Source: Marchantia polymorpha subsp. ruderalis (lineage: Eukaryota; Streptophyta; Marchantiopsida; Marchantiales; Marchantiaceae). Taken from it: 64,000 nucleotides of DNA. The notes under the pieces were generated by a model. That model searched no databases. It saw nothing but the letters and a program-made list of their open reading frames with translations, and was not told the DNA's origin. The DNA lies in assembly GCA_037833965.1 (NCBI GenBank), contig AP031352.1, positions 20,254,501-20,318,500 of the forward strand, written 5' to 3'. Numbering within the stretch: position 1 is the first letter of the stretch; each line of letters begins with the position of its first letter. Both the position numbers and the translations under genes were made by a program. This document shows, piece after piece, positions 47,183 through 60,000 of this stretch.

Positions 47183-50100
47183 AACAATAGATACATATAC
47201 TGACTATGCTGTTATGGACATGGGAAACTAAATAGTTGAAAATAACAAGATTACACGCGAATTTCTACTGGAAATACCCATCGAGGGATGAATATTGCCA
47301 CTTACTTCCAACACAGCCTATACAAATTGCTCAAATCGCCTCGAATGTGATAATCGATGCTTTATTTGCAATGAGTCATTACAGTAACTTCGAAACCAAA
47401 AGTCAGTAAACATGTAGTTTCACGGACAATCATCTCAGAAGCATCTTAGGCTTTTTAAAGATCTGACATCCAAACATCAATGGAAAACCAATGGCAAACT
47501 GCCCATAACAAACAGATGAGACTTCCAAATACTGGTCTGTCCATAGGTATGTACACAAAGCTGATCGTGTGTATTGAGAGTAAAAAGCCTACTCAACCAT
47601 GAACGTTACCAGAAAATAGTCACAACGCTGCAAAATGTTACGCTTTGATGTTTCTTTCTTTCCAGATGCTGATGTATAAGTAGACAGTTTTAAATATCAT
47701 TTCAAGTCTGAACGTGAGTCTTATAAAATGTTTCGAACTAAAACTTACACTACAGAACAACAGATACTGGGGCCTTGAACATTATATATCACAAACCAAG
47801 TCAGTCTTAAATGACGATGACAAGTTCCAGAATGTGCTCTTTTCATCAGACTTTCAAGCTCACCTTCCGCAATCACAGTCCCGATGTGAAGGAAACTCGG
47901 ATTCGAGTTCGATTATGAGAGCTTTGTAATGAACATCACTGTGCGTTTGTGCTCCACAGACCGTTCTCTGGACTATCCAGAGAGTTCCCATGACGAGACT
48001 ATCTCCCACATGAATCCAAAGGTAGCAACCGTCTCTCATATGCCTGTCGTAGCAGTAACCCACAGAGCAGGGGAGCCCTAGTCAGGCCCTCAAGCATCAT
48101 CATCTTTGTGCTTGATTAATAACGAAACATTGTCCAGCTACTCCCTGAGCAGCAGGCAGTATCAGAGCTCTATAACGAAGTGCCCGTTGAGTCGGTGAAG
48201 ACAGACTCACTGTTGTTCTGCATTGTCAGAGATCAAAACGTAGAAACGAGCTGAGCTGTGAATGATCAGTATGCTGTAAGGTTTAACATCCTGACGAGCA
48301 GTTTCTTTCGAGTACGAGATTACACAAAGTCTTCCCGGTGGTTGGAAATTTTTGGATGCAATGACCAAACTAGTGCGATCTCTCGACAGGCTCTACACTT
48401 CGGTCCCAGGTTTCTACCTCTTTTCACCTGTCCTTGTTTCATACAGGCGACTAGCAAGATAATTATTTTGCTTGTGCAGGCTGGAAAATGATTTTGGTTC
48501 TTACCTGTCAAGTGAAAGGTGTTCATATATATAATCTTCTTTGGCCCATTTTCTGAGTCTCATACGTCTGAAATTACAATGCAGAATTCAGATCAGTCGA
48601 TCATGTAAAGTTTGAAACTTAACTTTGTCCATGTCCTGGTGCGAGTAAGGTTCGTGTTGATCAAAACTGTGATCCATGTTCTTTCCTGTTAGTATCAGAC
48701 AATGGTGAACATCCTCCTGACTTACACAGCTGAGAAAGTTTTACTTCTCATCATCTAGCTCGTTAATCTCTAGCTTACACAGCTAGAGATTTAATCTCAG
48801 AAAGTCCTCAGACCGATGTCTGAGAGTGCCGGATCCTTTTCTATTTTCCAAGACCGTGAAGCAAAGTAAGTGGGAAATTGTAGGAAACACGAAATAAATC
48901 GTGACTCACGCATGTTTCGGTTTCAATCCCGAGTTGTTGTATGATGTGGCTCACATTCACTCGATGAATACGCAGGTGGCAAGGTACATGGAGAAACTGG
49001 AGCCCACTTTCTTTGCTTTTCTAGAGGTTCAAATTGAAACTCATTTTGCCGCAATCTTTTCAGGTGTCTTCCGGCTTGGAGCTTCGGGTGCTTCATTCCC
49101 TGCAGTGCCCTTCGGTGTAGTCCAACAAGTTGCAGCAGATTGGAACTCTCTTTGTAATCACTTGTCCTTTGACGTTTCCATCTGCTCTTCAATTTTCTCC
49201 GAATATTGCAAATTTGTTGATGTTTCAAAATGTTTCGAATCGGGTTATCAAGATGCTGGTGCTTAAATGTGGAAGTCTAGAATCCGACCTCCGGCCTCAG
49301 AAGTAGGTAATGGATTTTTTTTGAAGTTTAATTTCATGAATTTGATATTTGAAATAATTCTTTTGTTTGAAAAAATAAATCTGATACATATTCTCCCATC
49401 GGAATTTTATATGGTTTTTAATCCAGTTTATGACTGATTGAAAAAAAAAATTATTTAAAAATCATTTCTAGTAATCTTAAACTTTTCAACCTTATTATAA
49501 TATCATGATGACTATAAGTATTGGTACAGCTTTTTTTATTTTTGCTTTCCAAATGATATACTTCAACTTCCTTAATATAATATAGGGATCAAGTACAGAG
49601 TTCAATGATTTTGTTATTCGATAATTGACATATCTTAAATATCAAAATAATTTTCATAAAAAAATGAAATTTTTATCAAAGCATTTAATGTTATAATTTT
49701 TATTCAACTATTTCATGAAATTTATGCAGGAAAAAAATTTTAATATTGAATTTAATGGATTGTAATATATAAATTAAACATTCTATTATGAAATTAGCAA
49801 AATAAGCACATAGTTTTTTTTTTAACATTGATTTCATATAGGACAAGAAGCTATTGTAAAGATAATTATCGAAATTAACATAGTATATGAGAAGTTATTG
49901 TTATATATTGATGAAGTTTAGACCATCCCCATCACTAATGATGAGAGTTCCAAATAAACGATGAAAAACTGAACGTTTTAAATTTTCAATTGGAAACGAA
50001 GGACACACAATGGTAAATCATTAATGTTTCATGTTAGTGGGAGATTGTGAGATGAGTACATACAAATATATCGATGGTCTTCATTTCGATAATCATGAAC

Positions 50101-52686
50101 AAGATTGTATGAAGGCTCATAGTAAGAATTAGATTAACTAAGACTCAGTTCGCATTAGAACATAAACTTTAGTTTTCGTATTCTTCTGATTTAAAAGTAC
50201 AGAACAGAGCCCCTAAATTCGATCGTTCACCGTTTACTGTGGTAGTAGGTTGGCGCTTTTTTGGAATACTGAGCATTCCAGCTGCTTGCTATCTACTGAC
50301 TGATCACGATGCCACTTACACCGGTAGACGAGGTACGTGCAACATAGGAGTGGGAGAGGATTTACAAACGAAGATATCAGAATTATACGGATTACAATAT
50401 ACTTCAGACCGAAGACTTGGTGAGATTTGGTCACCACCAAGGATAATATCACATCTGCGTTAAACCATGTATAGCAAGAGGGCAACTTTTCTTCCCGACG
50501 GCAATCTTCTTCGTTCTGTCACATGGAATTTCGGTGTCACATCTTTGTCATGCATCTGATATTTCATCCCCTCGACATTCGACTTCGGTACTTTTCGTTG
50601 GGCGTCTGCCAAGGCTAGCAAGGTGAGAAATGCTGCCGCGTGCAGTGAGCTGAAGTATTTAAGCTGATGTACAATCTGTGTTGAGGATGGTGTATTCGAA
50701 CTACTTATCTGTGATCAAACTTTCAAAGAAGCTATCCTTTTACTTTCACTACTGCTCATAGTACATGTAAAATTTCGATAGTAGAATGCAGATTGAGCTG
50801 ACTTGAAAAGGTCCGATGAGATGAGAGGGCAGAGTGCCGTGGGCTCATGCAATGTGCATACCGCAGCTCTCTGATTGAAACATGTAATACAACAGCTGTT
50901 CTTTTCATTACAGTGAAATCTCTGGCTTATGCTTTAACTAGGTGCTCCGACACTTACCCCAGACATCTCCAGAGGTCGGAGAGGTTCAGATGTCAAACAC
51001 CTCCTCCATGAATTTATGGAGGCCAAGAAAGAGCAAAGTCAATGTTTGATAGAGTCACACTTTCGAGATAACACCCAGCAAATCCAGGGACCTCTTTCGC
51101 GTTGCAGCAAACACATTCCAGAGCACAAACGACGTTGGATGTCTCGAAAAGTTTACTTCTGTTTCCGTTACAACGCATCAACAGCGATATGCTGCATCAT
51201 TCAACCAATCCACCATCCGCTATGGTTCCAGTTACAAACAGCTGATTAAGTTTCATCCCAAGCATACTGCCTATCCAAACCAAAACAGGTATATGAATGT
51301 ACGATCCGTTACAAATGTCTCTTTTCCCACGTGTGTAAGAAAGTCAACAGAAACACAAATCAAAAGCCCTGGCTGCATTTCCGCCACTAAGTGGCCCACA
51401 TCCATTAAGTTCTCAAGAAGCAAGGTTTGGCTTCCATAGAAGTTGCTACGTTCAGCTTTGATGTGCACGATAAAGGCCAAGAGATAGCTCCTAGGCATCA
51501 TCAGAAATTTCATATGCCGAACTGCGTCTACTGCAATCAATAATGTTGCAATTTCTTCATAACTTTATCAAAGAACCGAAGAAGGCGTTCCACTGGTAAA
51601 GATTCACGACCGTATACTCGATCTGCTCCTGCACAAAACAGAAGTAGCAAAGAACACGTGATAAACGAAATGAGTGGAGACAGAGGATCTATTGATGTTT
51701 GAAAGCATCACTCAATGATCTTGAAGGCATTGACTCTGAAGAATTTGCCTTTCTTTTACAGCCTTTAATGTTGAATTAACTCATAAGACAACTGTATTCA
51801 CAGCACGAACTTCGAATATGTGGTGAGGCAGCTATAAAGCAGCTCTAGCACTTAAAAAGCTAGCACCGTCCCCACATACAATGTCCTCTCTCGGTTTGAG
51901 GTTTAAATAACAGAACCTCATAAAACTAACTTCACCGTTCTATTCATTATGGAGGCGAAGGAAAATTCATTAAGCTCTATACTGATAATGTCAACATATG
52001 TGTAATTCCTTCAGACTACAAACGACACATGCAGGCGTGTGAAATTTGGCAAGTCTATTGCAAAAAAAACATAGCCAATCTCAGCACGGGCACAGCATTC
52101 CCAAATAAAAAGGTCGATTCCTCCTTTGAGAACAAACAAAACCTGAGATAGTCATTACGATTTCATTGAAGGTAAAGGCAAGCAAGGAACACCTGCCAAG
52201 CAATATAAGAATGTGTAGCATTCCTTCAAGGTGTACATATAAGCTCCCTGCGATTAAACGACGAGCAAGGACGACTCAGAAAAAAACTAATACTCGCAGC
52301 ATCACCGCAATTTCTAGTACTTTCGACTGCAAAGTGCATAGTTATAGCGACTAATTGAGCCACAACATGTTTAAAAAGGACCACCACGCATCAATCCTGA
52401 AAACTTTAAAAAGTAGACACACTTTCAAGGAAAAATTGCTACAGTAAGCCTGGGCTTTCGTGAAAATCACGTATACCTCTCTATTCAAGGGAAAATACGA
52501 AACCTAATTTCGTTTCGTTGCTGAAGCGTGGAAACAATTCACTTGAGAATGGAACACCTAGCGTCACAATCTGGCTGAAGCCTAAACCAAGTACAGTCCG
52601 TTGAGATTTTGGAAAGAAACGTAAGTCGAGACGTTTCTCGGGACCAACTACAACCAGAATTTCTTCCTACCATGAACCCTAAAACC
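47183..52686. other. Mixed intergenic region and 3' flank of the DUF1764 gene
   Basis: No gene is recognised. Open frames at 48901-49266 plus and 51271-51540 minus have ordinary composition but no family signature. AT-rich DNA lies at 49270-50000. The part nearest 52686 is presumably 3' UTR of the minus-strand DUF1764 gene, but its extent cannot be placed. It contains the hairpin at 48765-48791. Confidence 0.4.
48765..48791. repeat. Perfect 11-bp-arm hairpin
   Basis: AATCTCTAGCT and AGCTAGAGATT flank a 5-nt TACAC loop. The adjacent CTTACACAGCT occurs again 53 bp upstream (48721). Confidence 0.95.
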
Positions 52687-52691
52687 CTAAA
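52674..52691 (-). promoter_or_regulatory. Double telo-box overlapping the DUF1764 stop codon
   Basis: On the minus strand the sequence reads TTTTAGGGTTTTAGGGTTC. The TAG stop of the DUF1764 gene (52687-52689) is part of the first TTTAGGG. Telo-boxes are known promoter elements in plants. Here the position is the start of the 3' UTR, so function is uncertain and chance is possible. Confidence 0.5.
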
Positions 52692-53169
52692 AGCAGCACT
52701 CGCAGTCGAATGGACACAATGAAGTGCCACCAGCATTTTTTTTGCCAAACCCAATCTCATCTTCCGAATATATCGTGAATCCATCAATAGTCTTCTTCCT
52801 AGCTTTCGCAGAAGATGGAGTAACAGAATTCGAAGATGGACGATTCGAACTTATTGATACAGATTTCTCTGCCTCTCCGCCCTTCTTCTTCTTCTTCTTA
52901 TTCTTCGTTTGAGCTGCAAGTTCAGCGTGCAAGTCCTGCTCGGGTACCACAACCTTCCGTTTCTTGTTTCCGAAAATTTCATCTATCTCACTCTTGGAAG
53001 ATTTTCCCACAACATGGATATCATTCACCTCCTGTCCAGAAGACTCGACTGCTGCAGTCTTCTTTCCCGCCGTACTCGCATCCTTCTTGTGAGAATTCGC
53101 CTGATCTTTCTCCGAACGAGTGGCGCTGACAATACTGCCTTTCTTCTCAGGTCCTTTCGAGAGCCCCAT
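52687..53169 (-). CDS. DUF1764 family protein
   Basis: A 160-residue basic, low-complexity protein of the eukaryotic DUF1764 family, which has no firmly established biochemical role. Visible family features are EIDEIF (61-66) followed by a KKRK basic patch (69-72), a poly-lysine run of seven (90-96) that looks like a nuclear or nucleolar localisation signal, and KARKKTIDGFTIYSEDEIG (122-140). The C-terminal signature, AGGTSLCPFDCECCF (146-160), contains four cysteines. It is encoded in a single coding exon. The start is the first ATG in frame; the frame is open 16 codons further upstream but only from a GTG. It lies head to head with the E3-ligase gene at 57023. Nuclear location is inferred from composition, not shown. 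Confidence 0.85.
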   Translation of the reverse strand: MGLSKGPEKKGSIVSATRSEKDQANSHKKDASTAGKKTAAVESSGQEVNDIHVVGKSSKSEIDEIFGNKKRKVVVPEQDLHAELAAQTKNKKKKKKGGEAEKSVSISSNRPSSNSVTPSSAKARKKTIDGFTIYSEDEIGFGKKNAGGTSLCPFDCECCF

Positions 53170-55480
53170 CTCCAGTCCCACAGAGCCCAAACAGGAGAAA
53201 TTTACAAGCACGAACACTTCATCGAGATTTCATTTCCTCCAAGTTGATCAGCTTCGAGGTAATCCCACAAATGTTCACGTAGCCTGACGATTAAAGCATG
53301 AGATCGCCTCGTCATAGAAACATAATCTTCTGCATCGTTACAGGCAATGAAGGAGCGGTCGAATGTCGGATACAGCGTCTCGAAACATGCAGATTCACGT
53401 CACGAGCATGAAGGCACATTATCATCACGCCGCCTAACAATCCTTAAACCCTTCGTACGAGTGGTCCGTCCTGTTTCCATGGAAGCCAAACAAAACCCAG
53501 TCGTATTTTCGTCGTGCCGAAGGCAATAAGTAATACAGCAAAAAGGATGGCAGAGCAAATTTGGCCCCACCATGATGAAATGTGAAGTACCATCATAAGA
53601 ATATGAAAATTCATTACGTAATGGACTGATGGAAACATATTCAATATTTTACACTTTACATGAACTAAAACAAGTCTAATAGCCTCTCATGCATAATCTG
53701 TCCCGGATTTCCATTTATAATTTCAAGGGCTAGAGGGAAAAAAATTAAAAGAATTCTCTGTATACTAGCAAGATTCTGCGCTTTGGTTTATGCTCCAATT
53801 ACCAACCGATAAAACAAATTTTTTTGTGAGATGTCGATTATTCCGTGCCAGGACAATGGTATTGGACCTTCATCCATTTTGCTTGAAATGTGCAACTTTT
53901 CGCATGAATTTGTCTTACATAAAAATTTGTACAATACTTAAATATGATTATCTAAGGTATTGTCATATTTAAACGAGAACATCCAATTTGAGCAAATGAT
54001 ATCAATTCAAACTTATTTTCCCGGATTTATGATATTTAACTACGTTGGAATTAAAAGAGGGCATACAAACTAATAGATCAGAATAAAACGAGCTGACTCA
54101 TTTGTTCTGTAAGAAATGAAAAAAATCAATTTATCTTTATTCACTTTATTTAAAATATCCATGAGGTGAACATTAAAAGCAATTTAATTATTTCCTATTA
54201 ATATTCGAAATAAATTGACTGCAGAGTTGATCACGCCGCCTAAGATAATGTTGGCCAATCCCCTTCAACTCCCAAGCATTGCCAATTAAGAATATAGCAC
54301 AGTACCTAGTGATCATATAAACGACGTGATTCCTGTTGGGTCCGCTTGACGTATACCACAGATCAGAGTAACCGGCCAAATCCAAGAAAAACCAATCGAA
54401 CAAAAGAAATAAAAGAAATTTTCCACATCCAACAAATCAGAGAGTTTGGTCAGATGTGTACAATCTGTACACCAATGTACAATCTTGACCCTCGTGTCAT
54501 GTGAAAAGCAACCGTCAAGACAAGCCTATGGGAGGCCAAAGATGCGGGAGAAGGGACTTGGAACACCGCCAAGCCAACACGTTGTGATGCTGCGAACGAG
54601 CTCTGCCCGATTCGGTCGTGGAGATCCCAATCTCGCACCGTCGGGCCGAATGATGCGAATCACAAAATGGCGATATAGGGGAATTACAGGGTCGCTGAGG
54701 GGCTTAATGCTTTGCGTCATGGTGATGATGGGCTCTCCGCACGTAAAAGCCAACCTCCAGCAGCTACTCTGTATACGGCAGCACGGATCGCGGAAGAAGC
54801 CGCGCCCTACTGACAAAAATAATCCGACTCAGATAATTGTCGGTTGCACTATGCTAATGAGTCTGAAGGTGAAGGGTTGCCTTTCCTTCGTCCGATCATA
54901 TAAAATTCCCCGTTTATAATAAATCCACGGGCCCCATCACCTCTTACGTGCCCACGATCCAGACAGAGAATCGGAGACAGAGATTTAGTCCCTAGTTCTG
55001 TGCTCTGATCGAACTCCTTTCGGTATTTTATTCGTCGAGTTGCAAATAATATTCCCGTTGTACTCCAGCGGATGGAAGGGGTCTTGTTCAACTTGTTGCC
55101 AGGTGTTGTAGTTTTACGTGGTTACACGACGAGTGAAGAGAAAATTGTCACATCTTAGATTCTATACTGCGACTGGAATTCCACCATTGCGAGTTGATTT
55201 CATGAACCACGGCAGCCCTCCACCAACGAGAGTAATTTCTCAAACTGCCCCTAGCGTCCTTCACTCCACTCCACACCAAGCAGGTAATGAGTGCGTGAAT
55301 GCCGACAGCGCTTTGCTCCTCGAGACCCGAACATCCGCACGAACATCTAAACCCTGTTTTCTCTCATCTAATCGATTTGATCCCCTCTCGGCCTCTTCTC
55401 GCATACAACGTTCGCCTCGTTCGGTGACATCGGCCTCTGAAGGGCCCGCAATGACCAATTTTTGCAACTGAGGGTACGAA
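53170..55480. other. Upstream region of the DUF1764 gene, intergenic
   Basis: Presumably holds the minus-strand promoter and 5' leader of the DUF1764 gene. It includes an AT-rich stretch (about 53600-54430) and a GC-balanced part (54440-55480) whose open frames on both strands have no recognised content. Confidence 0.4.
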
Positions 55481-57002
55481 GGACCATCTCTGACACTGTT
55501 GACTCAAAAGGGGGCGGGGGGAGGGGGGATCAGGGCCCGAAAACGAACAGACTATGCCTTTCTCATAATACTGATACCGCGGGATTGCCGCAGGAACTGC
55601 CCGCGCTGCCCGGATCGCAGGGCAGCCGACGCAAACTACGAGCCGCAAAGCGGAGGCGAGGGAGGACGTGAGATACGGTATCTGGTGAAGGCGTGGGGAG
55701 GCGAGATAGCAGCTGGCGCTGCATTGCGGCACGAGAACGTCTGCGCTTTGCGGGGGCGCTCTTCTTGCAGCGGGCGCCTGTGGACGAAATCTGAGCGGCG
55801 AGGCGAGGCGAGGCGAGGGCGGAGGTGAGGTGAGGTGAGGTGTGAGGGACGACGCCGAAAGAAGCGTTTTCCGCAGTGCCTGGTGTCACTGGCTATCTCG
55901 TTTCGGCTGTGGTTCGGGCTTGCGCGTGTGCTTCGTGGATCGAGCTCCGGGTTCTTGATGATTTGGGGAGCCTTGCCCGCACGCTCTGACGATGGTCGAA
56001 CTAGTCGACAATCCCCCGGTGACGAAGCCGAGGTTAGCGCGCATTCAAAGCCCGAACATTGGTGGAAAATCCTGTTGCTGCGATTGGTGAATGGTGTTGT
56101 CTGTTCGTTTCTTGTGTTCCGCTCAGACGGATTGTGTTGCGGACCCAGTGCGCTCGGTCGGGCTGCTTTGGATGTTGTAGCTGATTTGGACAAGGTGTCG
56201 CTTCCTGGCTCTTGTGGGCGGACTGGAGTGGTCCGAGAGCTAGATCTGTTAGGTTTGACTGAGTGGTTGTGAGCTTTCAGCTGCCACATTTCGCATTTTG
56301 TGTTTCGCCCGGGGTCATGGTTCAGCATGAGGTGACTGGATTGCTCATGACTTCGTCGGGCTACTCGTCAGAGAAATTTCAAGTTTGCTCGGCTACCGTG
56401 TATCGGTTTCTGGTGGATCAGTGCAGGGATGTAATGAGCCTGTTGTTGGTTTATTTTGCTCACTTAGGGTTCTTTAGTTACAAATATCGATGGTTCAGTC
56501 AGGAAAAGGCAGAGAGTATGCAGAAGTAGCTTTCGGGGGTGGGTTTCACTCTCTCGTGGGGAAATGTATGAAGATATTTCTTTCTTTAATACATGTCAGA
56601 TATGTTATTTCATGATTCTGCCTTTGCAACCTCCTCGTGTATTTTCAGTATAGATTTTGCCGAAGATTGGTAGAGTTGCGTCACTGGGTGAATCTCATCG
56701 CCTCATCTAAAAGACCGTGGCATTTGGATGGACAGGAACTGAGAAGAGCTTTTTGTCCTTTGGACTGTGTAATGGAGATGAATGCGTAATTCACCTCTTA
56801 GATTGAAGATCATCTCGCAAGGTCGAGGCTGCAATCAGTGTACAATTTACCCTTTTTTCTGCATAAAATTCTCTCATCTGCACATTGTCGAATTCGGTGA
56901 TGGGCTCAGTTGTGTCCGACCAAGGAAGGTTGGCCGGAACGTTCTTCAACTTCGTTGGACTCATAAATATCCCGGCATGATCACCCATTGAGTTATTGTC
57001 AG
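55481..57002 (+). promoter_or_regulatory. GC-rich promoter and 5' leader region of the E3-ligase gene
   Basis: A CpG-rich island at about 55480-56300, followed by more balanced sequence up to the first coding exon. A good acceptor (TTATTGTCAG, ending 57002) just before the coding exon implies at least one 5' UTR intron, so the transcription start probably lies in this island. The exact start and the donor cannot be placed. A GAGGC / GAGGT pentamer repeat occupies 55797-55847. Many overlapping open frames here have no recognisable product. Confidence 0.4.
55797..55847. repeat. GCGAG / GTGAG pentamer tandem repeat
   Basis: GCGAG repeated four times, then GAGGT units about four times, inside the GC-rich leader region. 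On the plus strand each GAG|GTGAG resembles a splice donor. Confidence 0.85.
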
Positions 57003-57022
57003 TGTGCGAGGAGCCGTTCAAG
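57003..57022 (+). other. 5' UTR end of the E3-ligase first coding exon
   Basis: 20 nt between the acceptor TTATTGTCAG and the ATG. The start context is AAGATGG, a good plant initiation context. Confidence 0.6.
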
Positions 57023-60000
57023 ATGGCTCTACATTTTAAATTCAGAAGCGCAGTGGAATATGATTCTGTCAATATAGAAGGCCACTTCATCTCTGTTGCT
57101 AGTCTTAAGGACAAGATCATTGAGGCCAAGAATCTTGGTAAAGGCACGGACTTTGATCTTCTCATTACGAACGCCCAAACTGGCGAAGGTATGAATCTTA
57201 GAACTTCCGAGGTTTACAGGCAGGACTCTACTTAGCTTTATTCTGTCCTTCTTCCATCTCGAATTCAATTCTGAAATTTTGATTGCCGAGCTTGAAACCC
57301 AAAAAAAAATTTTGTGGTGACTAAACTTTTGTTAGGATCTTACATGTACTTGTTGTACTGACGATGGCATCGGAATCGATGCCATCGTCAGTTGGGAACA
57401 ACTTGTCCTTTATGAATGCTGCAGTTACAGTTTGATAAACGATTCAACTTCTGAAACAAATACTAACCCTTGTGACCATCTCTGACAGAATATTCGGATG
57501 ATGCCTTCCTGGTTCCAAAGAATACAAGTGTTATCATTAAACGCGTGCCGGCAACAAGGGCAAAGCCTGTTCTACGCGTGGATGATCAGTAAGTGCACTT
57601 CTTGTAAATTAATGAAGACTTTTGACCTTATATTGTTTTGGCATTTATTCCTTGATGATTAAGTGGATATAGTTATATGGTTTTTGCAAGCTCATATTTC
57701 TACATTCTTAAGGCTCTGGCTCCATACTCGTCCTTCGGAGCTCTCCGCCAACGAAATTTGAGCTTTTGAGCTAATTTGTTCTACTATTTGGTCGTCACAT
57801 CATTCCTAACCCTCCTGTGTATACGTTCAGACCCAGGTCACAATCTGCCGATCAGTCTGGTAGTGAGGTCATGAAAGGCGTAGATGCATCATCGCACCTG
57901 TCTGTTTTCCAAGTAAGTCTAATGTTATCAAGCTCGAATCAGTTTAGAGTTCTGTTGCTTTGGACTTCTATCTTGCCGATACTACTTTAAAATATTCTAT
58001 CCATCGTAAAGATGACTTTTGCAATTACATGCTTTTGTGAAGCAAATGGCACTACAAGATGTGATAAATTGTACAAGTATAAATCTGGTGAACATGAGTT
58101 CCTGATCCTCCAACTCTCCTTCATAAGCCCAGTCATAAACATGATGTGGAGATAGGTTTGATATTTATATTCGAGAATCATATGCGAAATTTTGGCATGT
58201 GAAGAGTCGGATGGGAATCTAAGACCATGTTAACCACCACTTGAATACGTATTTGCGATGAAACACTTTAACAAGTTACATAGGTTTTGACATCTTCTTG
58301 AGGCCGTTAAATTCTTACATTGAACGAATTTGAACAATATACAGATGGTCGTGTGGCTACCAATATGCACATTTATTTGCTGTCAAATGTGGGAATTGAC
58401 AAGTCCGATCTGTAAGAAGCAATGGACACTTCGATGGTTTTACACAACTCATTTACCATCCTTTTTCCAATTACGAAATATTGTTAGTTACCTCACACTA
58501 GGAATGAGATAGCACAGTGAGTTTCAGGACTGTAATATGATTTTCTGCCAGATTGATAATATATGTTTTTACTCTGGAGACTCAGGGGAGCCATTTGTAC
58601 CCTGGATGTGGAACTTTGCAGGACTTGACAGGGGACAGCATGGATGACTTTGGTGTTGATTTATATGCCATTCCTGAACCAATTCCAAGCAAAATTGATA
58701 AAGATGAGAACAGCAGGATAACTGCTTTGGTCAATAAATCTGCTGCAGAGTGGCAAAGGTAGAAAATACAGGACTTCTTGTACGTCTGAAGTTTCAAACG
58801 ATTCTCTCTAAGTCTTTGTGAGGTGAATATTTGTTGATACCATAAGTCTTTGGTGTCGAAGACTGGTCACAGATGCTGTTTTGTTTGACATATAGGGAGT
58901 CATTGATGGGAAATATTGACGCTTGCTTCCTGTATACTTGTTTCTTTGTACAGTTATTGTCTATAAGAATTTTGTTGATACGTACTGGAATGTAGGCTGT
59001 GATCCTGGGGCGCTTAAAATTCATGTTCATCAATCCTGAGGTTTTATGTGTTGTGGCTTTTCAGGCAAACGCAAGAAGCCTACGCAGGGGGTCGGGGTTT
59101 TGGAAGGCTAGCATATGGCCGGGGAATATCAAGAGGTGTAATTTCTGTTCTTTGCGGACTAGCTTTGTAGATATTGTTTTAGTACTTGAAACTAGCAAAG
59201 ACCACAGTGTCGGGAACTCCATTGAGTTGGTGCGAGCTTTACCATGGTGTGCGAGGACATACAGCTAAAGAATTTCGCTTTTGCCATCTGCCCTTTCTAC
59301 TTCATGGGTGTGGCAAAAATTTTGTGTCTCGACGAAACCGTGGTTGTACTTAACTCTTATATTAAAGAATAATGGCCGGTTGTACTTGGATGTGCAATTA
59401 CCAAGAGTACTCCAGTCTCTTTTATATTGTCTCCTTTCTCACAATTAGTTCTAATCTAAGACCTAGAAAAGAGATTGTAGAACTGTGACAATCGGTTTCT
59501 TCTGATGGGCGTATTTCGTGTCGCTTGAAAGAACTTTCTCGTTCTCTTGAAAGCGGAAGTATTTTAGACAACTGTTTTCAAGACAATACATGCAAGGGTG
59601 TCATTTAGTTTTGAGAGGGGCCCGTTTAGAGCGATGGTACATTTGTTCTTTCAGACCTTCTTTGAAGTACACAAACGGGTTATGTTCACAACCTTTCACA
59701 AGTAGGGACCATCTTGTTCACAGCCATCTGCCGTGGAATTTGTACCGTGTCCAAAGCTGGAAATATGGGGGGAAAATCTTTTTCCGAATTCTATGTACTG
59801 AAGACATCGAGAAGATTTCGTCCGCCCATATTTCCGGCTCATGATTTTGAAGATAACGACTCCAGTACACATGGTGATCGTCTACCTTCTACTTGGGAGC
59901 TGATTGTGAAGGGTGAATGCTCTGGCCTTGTATGTTAATCTAGTCATCTTTCCGGGCTACCCAACTTGTAATATCTATTGATCCATCGCAATGTTTGTTC

